Positions 1 to 7,436 of a stretch of 64,000 nucleotides of DNA are shown in pieces (position 1 is the first letter of the stretch; each line of letters begins with the position of its first letter). Source of the stretch: Planctomycetota bacterium. Its GTDB lineage: Bacteria; Planctomycetota; PLA2; JAEUHO01. The DNA is taken from contig JACKGW010000006.1 of NCBI GenBank assembly GCA_020631815.1, forward strand, positions 62,001-126,000, given 5' to 3'. The translations under genes and the position numbers were made by a program. Under the pieces are notes generated by a model, which worked only from the letters and a program-made list of their open reading frames with translations, made no database searches and had not been told where the DNA came from.

Positions 1-59
1 AGGCAGGGCTCGATGCCACATCGCGCGTCGTGGGCCTCCTCCATCCGGAGGCGACGTGA
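1..59 (+). CDS. 3' end of an upstream gene (partial)
   Basis: The reading frame that starts at base 3 is open from the window edge to a TGA at 57-59, which overlaps the GTG start of the next gene as GTGA. Only the last 18 residues are visible (ending LLHPEAT), so no function can be given. The same 4-bp overlap joins the following Bat genes, so this is probably an earlier gene of that operon. In other Bat loci a MoxR ATPase, a DUF58 protein or a DUF4381 protein precedes batA; that is family knowledge and is not visible here. Confidence 0.5.
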   Translation, partial: AGLDATSRVVGLLHPEAT

Positions 60-1045
60 CCGGCCCGCTGGCCCAGCTCACGTTGGAGCAGCCGCTCTGG
101 CTGCTCGGCTGGTTCGCCGTGGCGGCGGCCGCATGGTGGCGTCGTCGCTCGCGGCCCGCCCCGCGAGCCCTCGCGCCGCTGCACGTCGTCGCTGCCGACC
201 ACGCGCTGCCGCGGTCGCCGCGCTCCCGCCTCGTGCACGCGCCCGCTGCGCTGGCGATCGCCGCGCTGCTGCTGGGCGTCCTGGCGCTGGCCGGGCCCCA
301 GGCCTCGTACGCCGACACGCGTCCTGTCCAAGCCGTCGACTTGGCCGTGGGCATCGACATCTCGTCGTCCATGCGTGCCCGCGACCTGGACCGCGAGCGC
401 ACACGCCTCGACGTCGCACGGGACGCCGCACGTGTGTTCGTCGAGGCCCGTCCGAGGGATCGCATCGGGCTCCTGACCTTTGCCCGCTACCCGGACCTCC
501 TGGCACCGCCCACGACCGACCACGACGCGCTGCTGGCGTGGCTCGACGGCATCCAACCCGTCAAGCCCGATGGACCCGAGGACGCCACGGGCATCGGTAC
601 GGCGCTCGCTCGTCTCGTCGACGCCTTGGCCGGGAACGACGACCCGGGGAGCCGGGTCGCCGTGCTCGTGACCGATGGGGAAGAGAACGTCGCGCGCACG
701 GGGCGACCGGGTGAGATCGATCCGCTGCATGCCACGCAGTGGGCCCGGGCACGCGGTGTCGTCGTGCACGTGGTGGCCGTCGGTCCGCCGCCGGGCGATG
801 CAGCGGCAGCGCGTGTGGCACCGTGGTACGAGGCGGTGCGCGCGACGGGCGGCGACGTCCACCTGGCGCAAGACGCCGCGCGTCTTGACCTGGCGTGGCA
901 ACAGATCGATGCCCTCACGCGGGCGGATCGCGAGGAGACCCGCGAGCGGTGGCGTCCGCTGCACGCCGACGTGATCGCCCTCGCGCTCGCCCTGTTCCTC
1001 CTCGCGTCCGCCCTCGGCGGCAGCGTCCTGGCGGTGCGGCCATGA
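56..1045 (+). CDS. batA: BatA-like von Willebrand factor A membrane protein
   Basis: This 329-residue protein has the BatA layout: membrane segment near residues 14-28, a second one near 62-80, a vWA domain from about residue 95, and a final membrane helix at 307-327. The metal-ion-dependent adhesion site DISSS starts at residue 101, and VLVTDGEEN lies later in the domain. BatA proteins sit in the cytoplasmic membrane with the vWA domain outside and were first linked to aerotolerance in Bacteroides; the ligand is unknown. The GTG start is preceded by GGAG at 47-50. The stop overlaps the start of batB by 4 bp (ATGA), so the genes are translationally coupled. Confidence 0.85.
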   Translation: MTGPLAQLTLEQPLWLLGWFAVAAAAWWRRRSRPAPRALAPLHVVAADHALPRSPRSRLVHAPAALAIAALLLGVLALAGPQASYADTRPVQAVDLAVGIDISSSMRARDLDRERTRLDVARDAARVFVEARPRDRIGLLTFARYPDLLAPPTTDHDALLAWLDGIQPVKPDGPEDATGIGTALARLVDALAGNDDPGSRVAVLVTDGEENVARTGRPGEIDPLHATQWARARGVVVHVVAVGPPPGDAAAARVAPWYEAVRATGGDVHLAQDAARLDLAWQQIDALTRADREETRERWRPLHADVIALALALFLLASALGGSVLAVRP

Positions 1046-2034
1046 GCGCGCTCGATGTCGTCGTGCGGCCGGAGTGGCTTCCGTGGCTCGCGCTCGTGCC
1101 CGTCCTGGGTGTCGTGGTGTTCCTGCTGCGCCGGCGCGAGGCCGCACGGCGCGTGGACGTGTTCGGCGTACGGCGCCACGAGATCGCGCCGCGCGCCCGC
1201 GCTCGACGCGTTGCCCTGGTCACCACGCTCGCCCTGACCGCGGCCCTCCTGGCGGGGGCCGGGCCGCGCGCGGGGTCCGAGACCGCGATGACGACCGTCG
1301 GCCTCGATCTCGTGGTCGCCCTCGATGTCTCGCGCAGCATGCGCGCGCAGGACGTCACGCCGGATCGTCTCGGACGCGCGCAGGACGAGATCGCCGCCTT
1401 GGCGGACAACCTGGGCAGCCACCGCGCGGCCTTGATCGCGTTCGCTGGCGAGGCGCGGCTCCTCGTGCCGCTGACGAGCGATGGTGCGGCGTTGACCCGC
1501 CGGGCGCGCGAGGCGGATCCCACGTCGGTCGCCGTGGGTGGAACCCGCCTCGCCGCCGTGCTTCGTGCGGCCGCGCGCGCACTCGCCACGCGCGAACATG
1601 CCGAGGCGGCCGTCCTGCTCGTGACCGACGGCGAAGACCTGGGCGACGATGCCTTGGCCGCCGCACGTGAGCTGGCCGAGGGAGGCATCCGCGTGCACGC
1701 GTTCGCCGTGGGCAGCGCGGCCGGTGCCCGCATTCCCGACGGTGCCGGTGGTTTCGTGAAGGATGCGTCCGGAGGCGAGGTGCTGTCGCGAGCCAGCCTG
1801 CCCGCTCTCGAGGCCCTGGCGCGGGCCACCGGCGGAACCGCACAGGCCGTGGACGGCACCACGCCCCCCGGCGTCTTGGTGGACCTGCGTCACGACGAGC
1901 TCGACGCTCGGGCTCGCCGCGTGCAGCGCGCCGACGCGGAGGACGCACCGGGCGAGGCGTGGCGGCTGCTCTTGGTCCTGGCTTGCCTCGCGGGCCTGTG
2001 GCTCGTCGCGGGTGCGGGGAGAATCAGGCGATGA
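1042..2034 (+). CDS. batB: BatB-like von Willebrand factor A membrane protein
   Basis: A 330-residue paralogue of the preceding gene. A membrane helix lies at about 12-29 and another at 57-75. The vWA domain begins near residue 88 with an intact MIDAS motif DVSRS at 95-99, followed by LLVTDGED, and a C-terminal helix (LLLVLACLAGLWLVAG) ends the protein. The open frame extends upstream to 895, but the ATG at 1042 overlaps the batA stop as ATGA and gives the expected N-terminus, so I chose it. BatA and BatB are thought to form a complex with BatC and BatD in the periplasm; that is family knowledge, not shown here. Confidence 0.85.
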   Translation: MSALDVVVRPEWLPWLALVPVLGVVVFLLRRREAARRVDVFGVRRHEIAPRARARRVALVTTLALTAALLAGAGPRAGSETAMTTVGLDLVVALDVSRSMRAQDVTPDRLGRAQDEIAALADNLGSHRAALIAFAGEARLLVPLTSDGAALTRRAREADPTSVAVGGTRLAAVLRAAARALATREHAEAAVLLVTDGEDLGDDALAAARELAEGGIRVHAFAVGSAAGARIPDGAGGFVKDASGGEVLSRASLPALEALARATGGTAQAVDGTTPPGVLVDLRHDELDARARRVQRADAEDAPGEAWRLLLVLACLAGLWLVAGAGRIRR

Positions 2035-2765
2035 TGCGCGCCCGCGTCCTCCTCGCCCTGCTCGGAGCGTCGCTGCTGTGCGCGTGCAAGGACGCCACGG
2101 AGCCCGGTCGTGCAGCGTGGACCGCCGGGGATGTGCGTGGCGCCCACGAGCGCTTCCATGCGGCGCTCGAGAGCCAAGGGGACGACGCGTCGGCGGCGCT
2201 CTGCTACGACGCGGCCTACAGCGCATGGCGCTTGGGCGACGCACGTGCGGCCTCCGAGCTGGCGATCCGTGCCGAGGAGCGCGCGCGCGCGACGCAGGAC
2301 GTTGGCGCGGGAAGCGCGGCGGCGGCGCTGCGGGCCCAGCTCGCATGGGAGCTGGCCGCGTCGCTCGCTGATGCGCCTCCCGACGACATCGTGGCGCGCG
2401 AGCGTCGCGTGGCCTTGGTCGAGGAGGCCCTTGCTGCCTGGGCCCGCTCTGCCGTGGACGAGGGAGATGGCGCCGCGGCGCGCAACGTCGAGCGCGCCTT
2501 GCACCTGCTGGATCGCCTGCGCGAACGCAAGGCCGGCAACGCGCGGCCGCGTCCCAAGCCGCTCCCGCGACCCGCGCCCGGGGCGGCACCGGAGGCGACG
2601 CCGCGGGCCGAGGAGACCCAGCTGCCGGGCGCGACGGCCAACGCCTTGAGCGACGCCGAGGTCGCACGGTTGGCCGAGGTGCTCGCCGCCAAGGAGCAGG
2701 AGAAGGCCGCCTTGCGGGCGCAAGAGCGCGCCCGCCAGGGAGCTGGTGTGGAGAAGGACTGGTGA
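2031..2765 (+). CDS. BatC-like TPR lipoprotein
   Basis: This 244-residue protein begins with two methionines and a lipoprotein-type signal (LLALLGASLLCAC). The middle is alanine-rich helical sequence typical of degenerate tetratricopeptide repeats (residues about 25-170). A proline-rich linker and a charged C-terminal helix follow (EVLAAKEQEKAAL). Position and architecture match BatC, the TPR component between BatB and BatD. The start overlaps the batB stop by 4 bp. Sequence similarity to known BatC cannot be measured here, so the name is inferred mostly from context. Confidence 0.65.
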   Translation: MMRARVLLALLGASLLCACKDATEPGRAAWTAGDVRGAHERFHAALESQGDDASAALCYDAAYSAWRLGDARAASELAIRAEERARATQDVGAGSAAAALRAQLAWELAASLADAPPDDIVARERRVALVEEALAAWARSAVDEGDGAAARNVERALHLLDRLRERKAGNARPRPKPLPRPAPGAAPEATPRAEETQLPGATANALSDAEVARLAEVLAAKEQEKAALRAQERARQGAGVEKDW

Positions 2766-4114
2766 GCGCCCTGCGGACCGCCAGTGGCCTCCTCGCCGCC
2801 TTCCTGCTCCTTGCGGCCTCGGCCCGTGCGGAGGACGCCGCTGGGCGGGCGTTCGTCGAGCAGGAGCTGCAGCCCACGGACGTCCTCGTGGGCGAGCGTG
2901 TCGAGTACGTGCTTCGCGTCGGGTTGGAGTCGTCGTGGCGCACGTGGTTGGTTCCCGAGATCGACCGACCGCTCGACCTCCCCGTTCGCGTAGCGAGCGC
3001 TGCGATCAAGCCAGCCGGGGCGCGGCCGGTCGACGAGGGCGAGCAGGGCGACGCCAGCTTCGTGCTCGACGGTCACGTCGTGCGCGGCGTGCGGGAGGTC
3101 GTGACGCGTCAGGGTCGGAGGTACGACACGATCACCTTGCGGCGCGAATGGCGGGTGAGCGAGGCGGGCACCACCCTGTTCCGTGCGCCGCGGATGACCA
3201 TCCGTGCCGGTCGGGACTGGAGCGAGAGCCTGCTCGGCACGCGCGTCCCCGGCGAGGTCGTCGAGTACGACGTCGCAGGCGAGACCGCACGTCTCGTGGT
3301 GCGCGACCCGCCTGAGGAGGGACGCCCGCGAGGGTGGGTGGATGCGGTCGGTCGATTTGGCGTGGACGCATCGTTGGAAGCGCTGCGGCCGGTCGACCAG
3401 CGGGTGCTGCGCGTGACGCTTCGCATCACCGGGTCAGGCAACCTCGCGACCTTGACGCCGCCGGGCAAGGCGGCTCTCGCGGGCTTCCACGTGCTCGGCA
3501 CGCTGGACGAGACCCAAGGGAACACGCGCACGCTCGTCTACGACCTCGTCGCGGTCGACGCGCACCGCGACGCGGTCGAGCCGCTGGAGCTGGTCAGCTA
3601 CGACCCGGAGGCCCGCGAGTACGTCGTGACGAGCTCCGCGGGACTGCCCGTTCCCGAGGCCTGGCGCGCGCCGCTGGAACCGGAGGTCGTCGTCCGGACG
3701 CCGCCGTGGGTCGTGTGGCTCGCCGCCGGCTTGGTGGCCCTGCTTGGGCTGGGCCTGTGGCAGCGCGTCCGGGGAGCGGCGAGTGCCCGCCGTGGCGAAG
3801 CGGGTTCGCATGCAGGCACGTGGACGGCCTTGCTGGGTGCGCTGGAGCACCAACAGCCGGACGTGGGTGAGCACTTCACGGCGTGGGTGGGCGAGCGGCT
3901 CGGCGTACCTCCGGCCTCGCTCGTGGGCGAGGACGTGCGCGCCAAGCTGGAGGCGGCGGGCCTGCCTTCGACCGTCGCGGAGCGCACGGCAGTGGCCTTG
4001 AACGCGTTCGTGCGCGCGCGCTACGGAGCACCCGTTGCGCCAGCCGACGTACTCGACGCCGATCTCCTGGAGGCGATCGCGACGGCGACCTCAGGCCACC
4101 ACGGCCCCGAGTAG
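2762..4114 (+). CDS. batD: BatD-like membrane protein
   Basis: A 450-residue protein with a cleavable signal peptide (LLAAFLLLAASARAE). The long extracytoplasmic part is built of beta-rich BatD-type domains: it opens with a QELQPTDVLVGERVEY segment, and a later segment reads LRITGSGNLATL. A single membrane helix follows at about 316-336 (VVWLAAGLVALLGLGLW), then a cytoplasmic helical tail of about 110 residues. BatD is the usual last member of Bat operons and is thought to scaffold BatA/B in the envelope. The GTG start overlaps the previous stop as GTGA. Confidence 0.75.
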   Translation: MSALRTASGLLAAFLLLAASARAEDAAGRAFVEQELQPTDVLVGERVEYVLRVGLESSWRTWLVPEIDRPLDLPVRVASAAIKPAGARPVDEGEQGDASFVLDGHVVRGVREVVTRQGRRYDTITLRREWRVSEAGTTLFRAPRMTIRAGRDWSESLLGTRVPGEVVEYDVAGETARLVVRDPPEEGRPRGWVDAVGRFGVDASLEALRPVDQRVLRVTLRITGSGNLATLTPPGKAALAGFHVLGTLDETQGNTRTLVYDLVAVDAHRDAVEPLELVSYDPEAREYVVTSSAGLPVPEAWRAPLEPEVVVRTPPWVVWLAAGLVALLGLGLWQRVRGAASARRGEAGSHAGTWTALLGALEHQQPDVGEHFTAWVGERLGVPPASLVGEDVRAKLEAAGLPSTVAERTAVALNAFVRARYGAPVAPADVLDADLLEAIATATSGHHGPE

Positions 4115-4137
4115 GGAACCGGGGCTCGAGCCGCGGG

Positions 4138-4734
4138 TCAGGGTGTGGCGTCGCGCCACGTCCGCAGGTCGTCGACGGCGAGGAAGGAGCCGATGACGCG
4201 GACGGCGTGAATGATGTCCTCTTGCTGCGGTGGCGCCAGCAGCAGGCGCTGGGGGGCCACCGGGCACGGGCCCACACCCTGCTCCACGGTCTCCAGCGCC
4301 TGGCCGTTGACGTCCAGGGCTTCGATCGTGACCACGGAGTCTTCCTGCGCCGCGACTTGGAGGTCGACCCGTGCGACGGGCGGATCGAAGGCGATGTGCA
4401 AAACCGCACCTATGCCGTTCACACCCAGCACGTTGCTGCCCGAGGTCGGGCGGGCCACGCACGGCCCCAGACCCCAGCTGGCCGGCTCGCCGGCGACGTA
4501 GAGCGACGCGTCGCTGGTGGCCACGATGCCAGAAGCCAGCTCGAGAGGCTGGATCTCCGGGCTCACGCTCTGGTCGAAGGCTTCGAACGTGACACGCTCG
4601 GGCCCCGTCAGGCCCGGGACTTCGTCGCCGATCGGCCCCGTGTAGACCGAGGCGCTACCCCCGCAGCCCGCCACCACGAGGGCTGCAAAGACCCCTCCGA
4701 GCAGGCGGCAGCGTGCGAATGCGTGCAGCGGCAT
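4138..4734 (-). CDS. Lipoprotein of unknown function
   Basis: A 198-residue protein with a clear lipobox (LVVAGC) after a short hydrophobic stretch, so the mature protein begins at about Cys24. The rest looks like one beta-sandwich domain: alternating hydrophobic strands (VLHIAFDPPVARVDLQVAA, then VVTIEALDVNGQALETV) resemble the carbohydrate-binding-like domains of many secreted planctomycete proteins. Two cysteines (in GLGPCVAR and GVGPCPVA) could pair. I do not recognise a family. It converges with batD across only 23 bp. Confidence 0.7.
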   Translation of the reverse strand: MPLHAFARCRLLGGVFAALVVAGCGGSASVYTGPIGDEVPGLTGPERVTFEAFDQSVSPEIQPLELASGIVATSDASLYVAGEPASWGLGPCVARPTSGSNVLGVNGIGAVLHIAFDPPVARVDLQVAAQEDSVVTIEALDVNGQALETVEQGVGPCPVAPQRLLLAPPQQEDIIHAVRVIGSFLAVDDLRTWRDATP

Positions 4735-4775
4735 CCGGGGTCCCCGTGCAATCCACGGGCCGGGTTCGGCGGGAG

Positions 4776-6053
4776 CTACTTCCCTTCGAGGGCCCGGCGG
4801 AGGAGGTCACCGAGCGTCGGCTCGGCATCGGTGTCGCGACCGCCCTTGGCGTACTCGCGGATGGTGGCGTCGTCGGCGACGTCGTCGGTGAGGCGGTCGC
4901 CGCGCTCGGTCAGCAGCGAGAGGCCGATGCGCCGGCGCTCGGGCTCGATCGACGCCACGCGGACGTTGACCGTCTGGCCGACCTTGAGGACTTCCTTCAC
5001 GCTGCCCACGCCGCCCGGTGCGAGTTGGCTGATGTGGGCCAAGCCCTCGACGTCCTCGCCGACTTCCAAGAAGGCGCCGTACGTCGCGATGCGCGTGACC
5101 TTGCCCTCGACCTGGCTGCCGACGGGATGCTCGGTCAGGAAGCGGCTGTAGGGATCCTGCTGGAGCGCGCGGCGCGAGAGGCGGATGCGGCGGCCGTCCT
5201 CTTCGATGCCGACGATCTCGACCTCCAGGATCTCACCGACCTGCACGACGTCTGCGGCTCGCTCGACGCGGCGGTGGGCCAGCTCGCTGACGTGGACGAG
5301 GCCCTCGACGCCTCCCAGGTCGACGAATGCACCGAACGTCTCGACACGCGTGACCGGGCCCGTCATGCGCGAGCCCACCGACAAGCCGGCGACCGCGCCG
5401 CGACGGCGCTCGTCGCGATCGCGCTGGAGGACGCCACGGCGAGACACCACCAAGCGGCGGCGTTCCGGATCGCTTTCGATCACCTCGACGTCGAGCACGC
5501 GACCGAGATAGGGCTCGAGATCCTCGACGCGCTCCAGCTCGATGTGCGAAACGGGAAGGAACGCGGACTGCAAGCCGACCTGCAGCTCGAGGCCACCGGC
5601 GTTGACTTGGCGCACGGTTCCCTTGACCACGTCGCCGACGGAGAGGCGCTCGCCGGCGCCGCGGATCTGCGGGCGGGCCGCGCAGATCCAGAGGTCCTCC
5701 TTGGCATCGTGCTCGACGACGTGGACCTCGATCGTCTCTCCGACCTCGGGAGCCGCGGCGAACTGGGCACGCGGTACGACGCCCTGCTGGCGCAGGCCGA
5801 ACTCGAGGAAGACGTCGTCGCCACTCACGCCCGCGACGACGGCATGGGCCTTGGCGCCCTCGCGAACGTCCTGCGTGGGGGGCAGCGGGGCCCGGTCCAG
5901 CGCCTCCGCGGCATCGGCACCACTGGCGAGGCCCGCGAGCTGCGCGACGCTCTGGCCGCCGAGCGCCTCCTCGATCTCACGCGCCAGCGCGTCGTCGTCG
6001 GGGCCGTCCTCGTCGGCGTTGGAGGGGAGGTCGTCGTCGTTGGGCGTGAGCAT
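4776..6053 (-). CDS. S1-domain RNA-binding protein (four S1 repeats)
   Basis: A 425-residue cytoplasmic protein. After an acidic N-terminus come four S1 OB-fold repeats at roughly 64-130, 138-206, 224-291 and 308-378. The third and fourth carry the classic signatures FGAFVDLGGVEGLVHVSEL and YGAFLEVGEDVEGLAHISQL; the first two are more divergent. It resembles ribosomal protein S1 but has fewer repeats, and a bona fide six-repeat rpsA lies at 38306-40174. It is therefore probably an accessory S1-like RNA-binding factor. No Shine-Dalgarno sequence precedes the ATG; a TAGTCT box sits 6 nt upstream. Confidence 0.8.
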   Translation of the reverse strand: MLTPNDDDLPSNADEDGPDDDALAREIEEALGGQSVAQLAGLASGADAAEALDRAPLPPTQDVREGAKAHAVVAGVSGDDVFLEFGLRQQGVVPRAQFAAAPEVGETIEVHVVEHDAKEDLWICAARPQIRGAGERLSVGDVVKGTVRQVNAGGLELQVGLQSAFLPVSHIELERVEDLEPYLGRVLDVEVIESDPERRRLVVSRRGVLQRDRDERRRGAVAGLSVGSRMTGPVTRVETFGAFVDLGGVEGLVHVSELAHRRVERAADVVQVGEILEVEIVGIEEDGRRIRLSRRALQQDPYSRFLTEHPVGSQVEGKVTRIATYGAFLEVGEDVEGLAHISQLAPGGVGSVKEVLKVGQTVNVRVASIEPERRRIGLSLLTERGDRLTDDVADDATIREYAKGGRDTDAEPTLGDLLRRALEGK

Positions 6054-6059
6054 GCGAGC

Positions 6060-6065
6060 AGACTA
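6060..6065 (-). promoter_or_regulatory. Putative -10 box of a leaderless transcript (S1-domain gene)
   Basis: TAGTCT on the minus strand ends 6 nt before the ATG at 6053, with no ribosome-binding site between. Transcription from such a box would begin at or next to the start codon. The same geometry recurs before eight other genes in this window. Confidence 0.5.
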
Positions 6066-6118
6066 CCGAGGGGCCCGCCCCCGCGCTCCCTCGTGCGCGC
6101 ATACCCCGCTGCGAGGCT

Positions 6119-6285
6119 CTGTTTCGAAAGACCCCGCCGCGAGGCGGCCGATGCCGACGCGAGCGCCGATGGGCGCGCGGATCTGGCCCGCAGGCGTGGT
6201 CTGTCCACGGTGAGGAGGCAGATCCGGGTGCACGCGGCGCGCAGCGAGGGCAGTGGTCGACGTAGCCGGGGGCCTTTCGAAACAG
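6119..6285. repeat. 12-bp inverted repeats bracketing a 143-bp spacer
   Basis: CTGTTTCGAAAG at 6119-6130 and its exact reverse complement at 6274-6285 bracket a GC-rich non-coding stretch between two minus-strand genes. The right arm lies four bases beyond the stop codon of the metallo-beta-lactamase gene. The AT-rich TTTCGAAA cores stand out against the 70 percent GC background. Terminal repeats of a small non-autonomous element, or paired regulatory sites, are both possible; no flanking direct duplication is obvious. Confidence 0.5.
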
Positions 6286-6288
6286 GGC

Positions 6289-7323
6289 CTAGGCAGGATC
6301 GGTGGTGGGGGCGCCCATGTAGTGGAGCTCCTCGCGGGCACGGACCCGACGCCGGTGCCGGGCCTCGAGGCCGCGAAGCCCCAGCCCCAAGAGGAGCACG
6401 CCGGCCGCCAGGGAGAGCCCGTGAAGACCCGGGTGGACCCACCATCCGAGCACGGTGCCCGCGGCGGCCAGGGAGCCACCCAGCAGGTACCAACCCGGTC
6501 CCGAGGCCGTCGCGAGCGACTCGTCGGGTTCGGGGGCCAGGGGCTGGTTGCGCTCACGCAGGTCGGCCTCGGTCCGCTCGACCGGACTGAGGTAGCCACC
6601 GAGGCCGGCAAGGTCGCGATCGACCCGCTCCGTGCCCTCGCGGTTGAGCTCGAGGATGCGCGTGGCCTCCGGGCAGGTGGGGCGGTCGTCGCCGGCGTAG
6701 AGATCCAGGAACGCGTCGCGGTCGTTCTCGCGCAGCCAACGGTTGCCCGTGCGCTCGGCCCGGACGGTGGTCATGATCCGGCCCATGTCGTCGTGGCCCG
6801 GATGCAGGACCGTCCCCTCGTCGCGGTTGTCGAAGAGGCTGTGCAAGGTGTCGAACCAGGCGTTGCCGTCGCTGCCCGGGGCATCGCGGAGACCCACGCT
6901 GCCGATGAGCAGGACGTCGCCCGTGAAGACCGCCCCCGGGGCCTCGACCACGATGGCGTCGCCCGTGATGCCCGGGGCGTAGCGAACGACGAGAGGCTGA
7001 TCGCCCAACGCGAGCGCCTCGCCGTCGGCCGCCCGGACGGTGACACCCGTGAAGGGATGCTCCGGGTGGGCCACGATGGCGGCGCCCGTGCGTCGTGCGA
7101 GCACGGCCGCGCCACTCAGATGGTCGCCGTGGGCGTGGGTCTCGATGATCCAGCGCAGCTTGGCCTTCCGCGCGCCGAGGGCCTCGGTCGTCTCCCGCAG
7201 GTGCTCCAGGAGCGGGTCCACGACGGCCGCCTCGTGCGATCGCGGGTCGACGATGACGTAGGAACGGCAGCCGCGCGGGTGGCGGATTGCCTGGACGTCG
7301 ACGCGGCGGGGATCGCGGGCCAT
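6289..7323 (-). CDS. Membrane-anchored metallo-beta-lactamase-fold protein, persulfide-dioxygenase-like
   Basis: A 344-residue protein whose first 230 residues are a metallo-beta-lactamase fold of the ETHE1/Blh type: THAHGDHLSGA gives H63, H65, D67 and H68, and FTGDVLLIGSVGLRD and VLHPGHD follow. The usual third metal motif (PGHT) reads PGIT, so a metal-ligand histidine is replaced by isoleucine. In place of the rhodanese domain often fused to this family, the C-terminus carries two membrane helices (GWYLLGGSLAAAGTVLGWWV and LSLAAGVLLLGLGL). I chose the ATG at 7323, preceded by GAGAGGA; an upstream ATG at 7356 is possible. Sulfane-sulfur oxidation is the family activity, but the altered motif makes it uncertain here. 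Confidence 0.7.
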   Translation of the reverse strand: MARDPRRVDVQAIRHPRGCRSYVIVDPRSHEAAVVDPLLEHLRETTEALGARKAKLRWIIETHAHGDHLSGAAVLARRTGAAIVAHPEHPFTGVTVRAADGEALALGDQPLVVRYAPGITGDAIVVEAPGAVFTGDVLLIGSVGLRDAPGSDGNAWFDTLHSLFDNRDEGTVLHPGHDDMGRIMTTVRAERTGNRWLRENDRDAFLDLYAGDDRPTCPEATRILELNREGTERVDRDLAGLGGYLSPVERTEADLRERNQPLAPEPDESLATASGPGWYLLGGSLAAAGTVLGWWVHPGLHGLSLAAGVLLLGLGLRGLEARHRRRVRAREELHYMGAPTTDPA

Positions 7324-7424
7324 GACCTGGATTCGTCCTCTCGGGGAGGTGCGCATGGTGGCACCCCCCGGGGACGCCGCCGGACGGGCAGCGCGGAAGG
7401 TGCGGCCACGCCTCAGGTACGGCG

Positions 7425-7430
7425 TATCTT
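7425..7430 (+). promoter_or_regulatory. Putative -10 box of a leaderless transcript
   Basis: TATCTT ends 6 nt before the ATG at 7437, and no purine-rich ribosome-binding site is present. No TTGACA-like -35 element is seen at normal spacing. Confidence 0.5.
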
Positions 7431-7436
7431 CCGTGC

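Noticed and set aside
487..3009. An 840-residue open frame on the minus strand over the Bat genes
   Set aside because: It is antisense to three genes with clear vWA and operon signals, and its translation is arginine- and alanine-rich with no domain. Long shadow frames are expected at this GC content.
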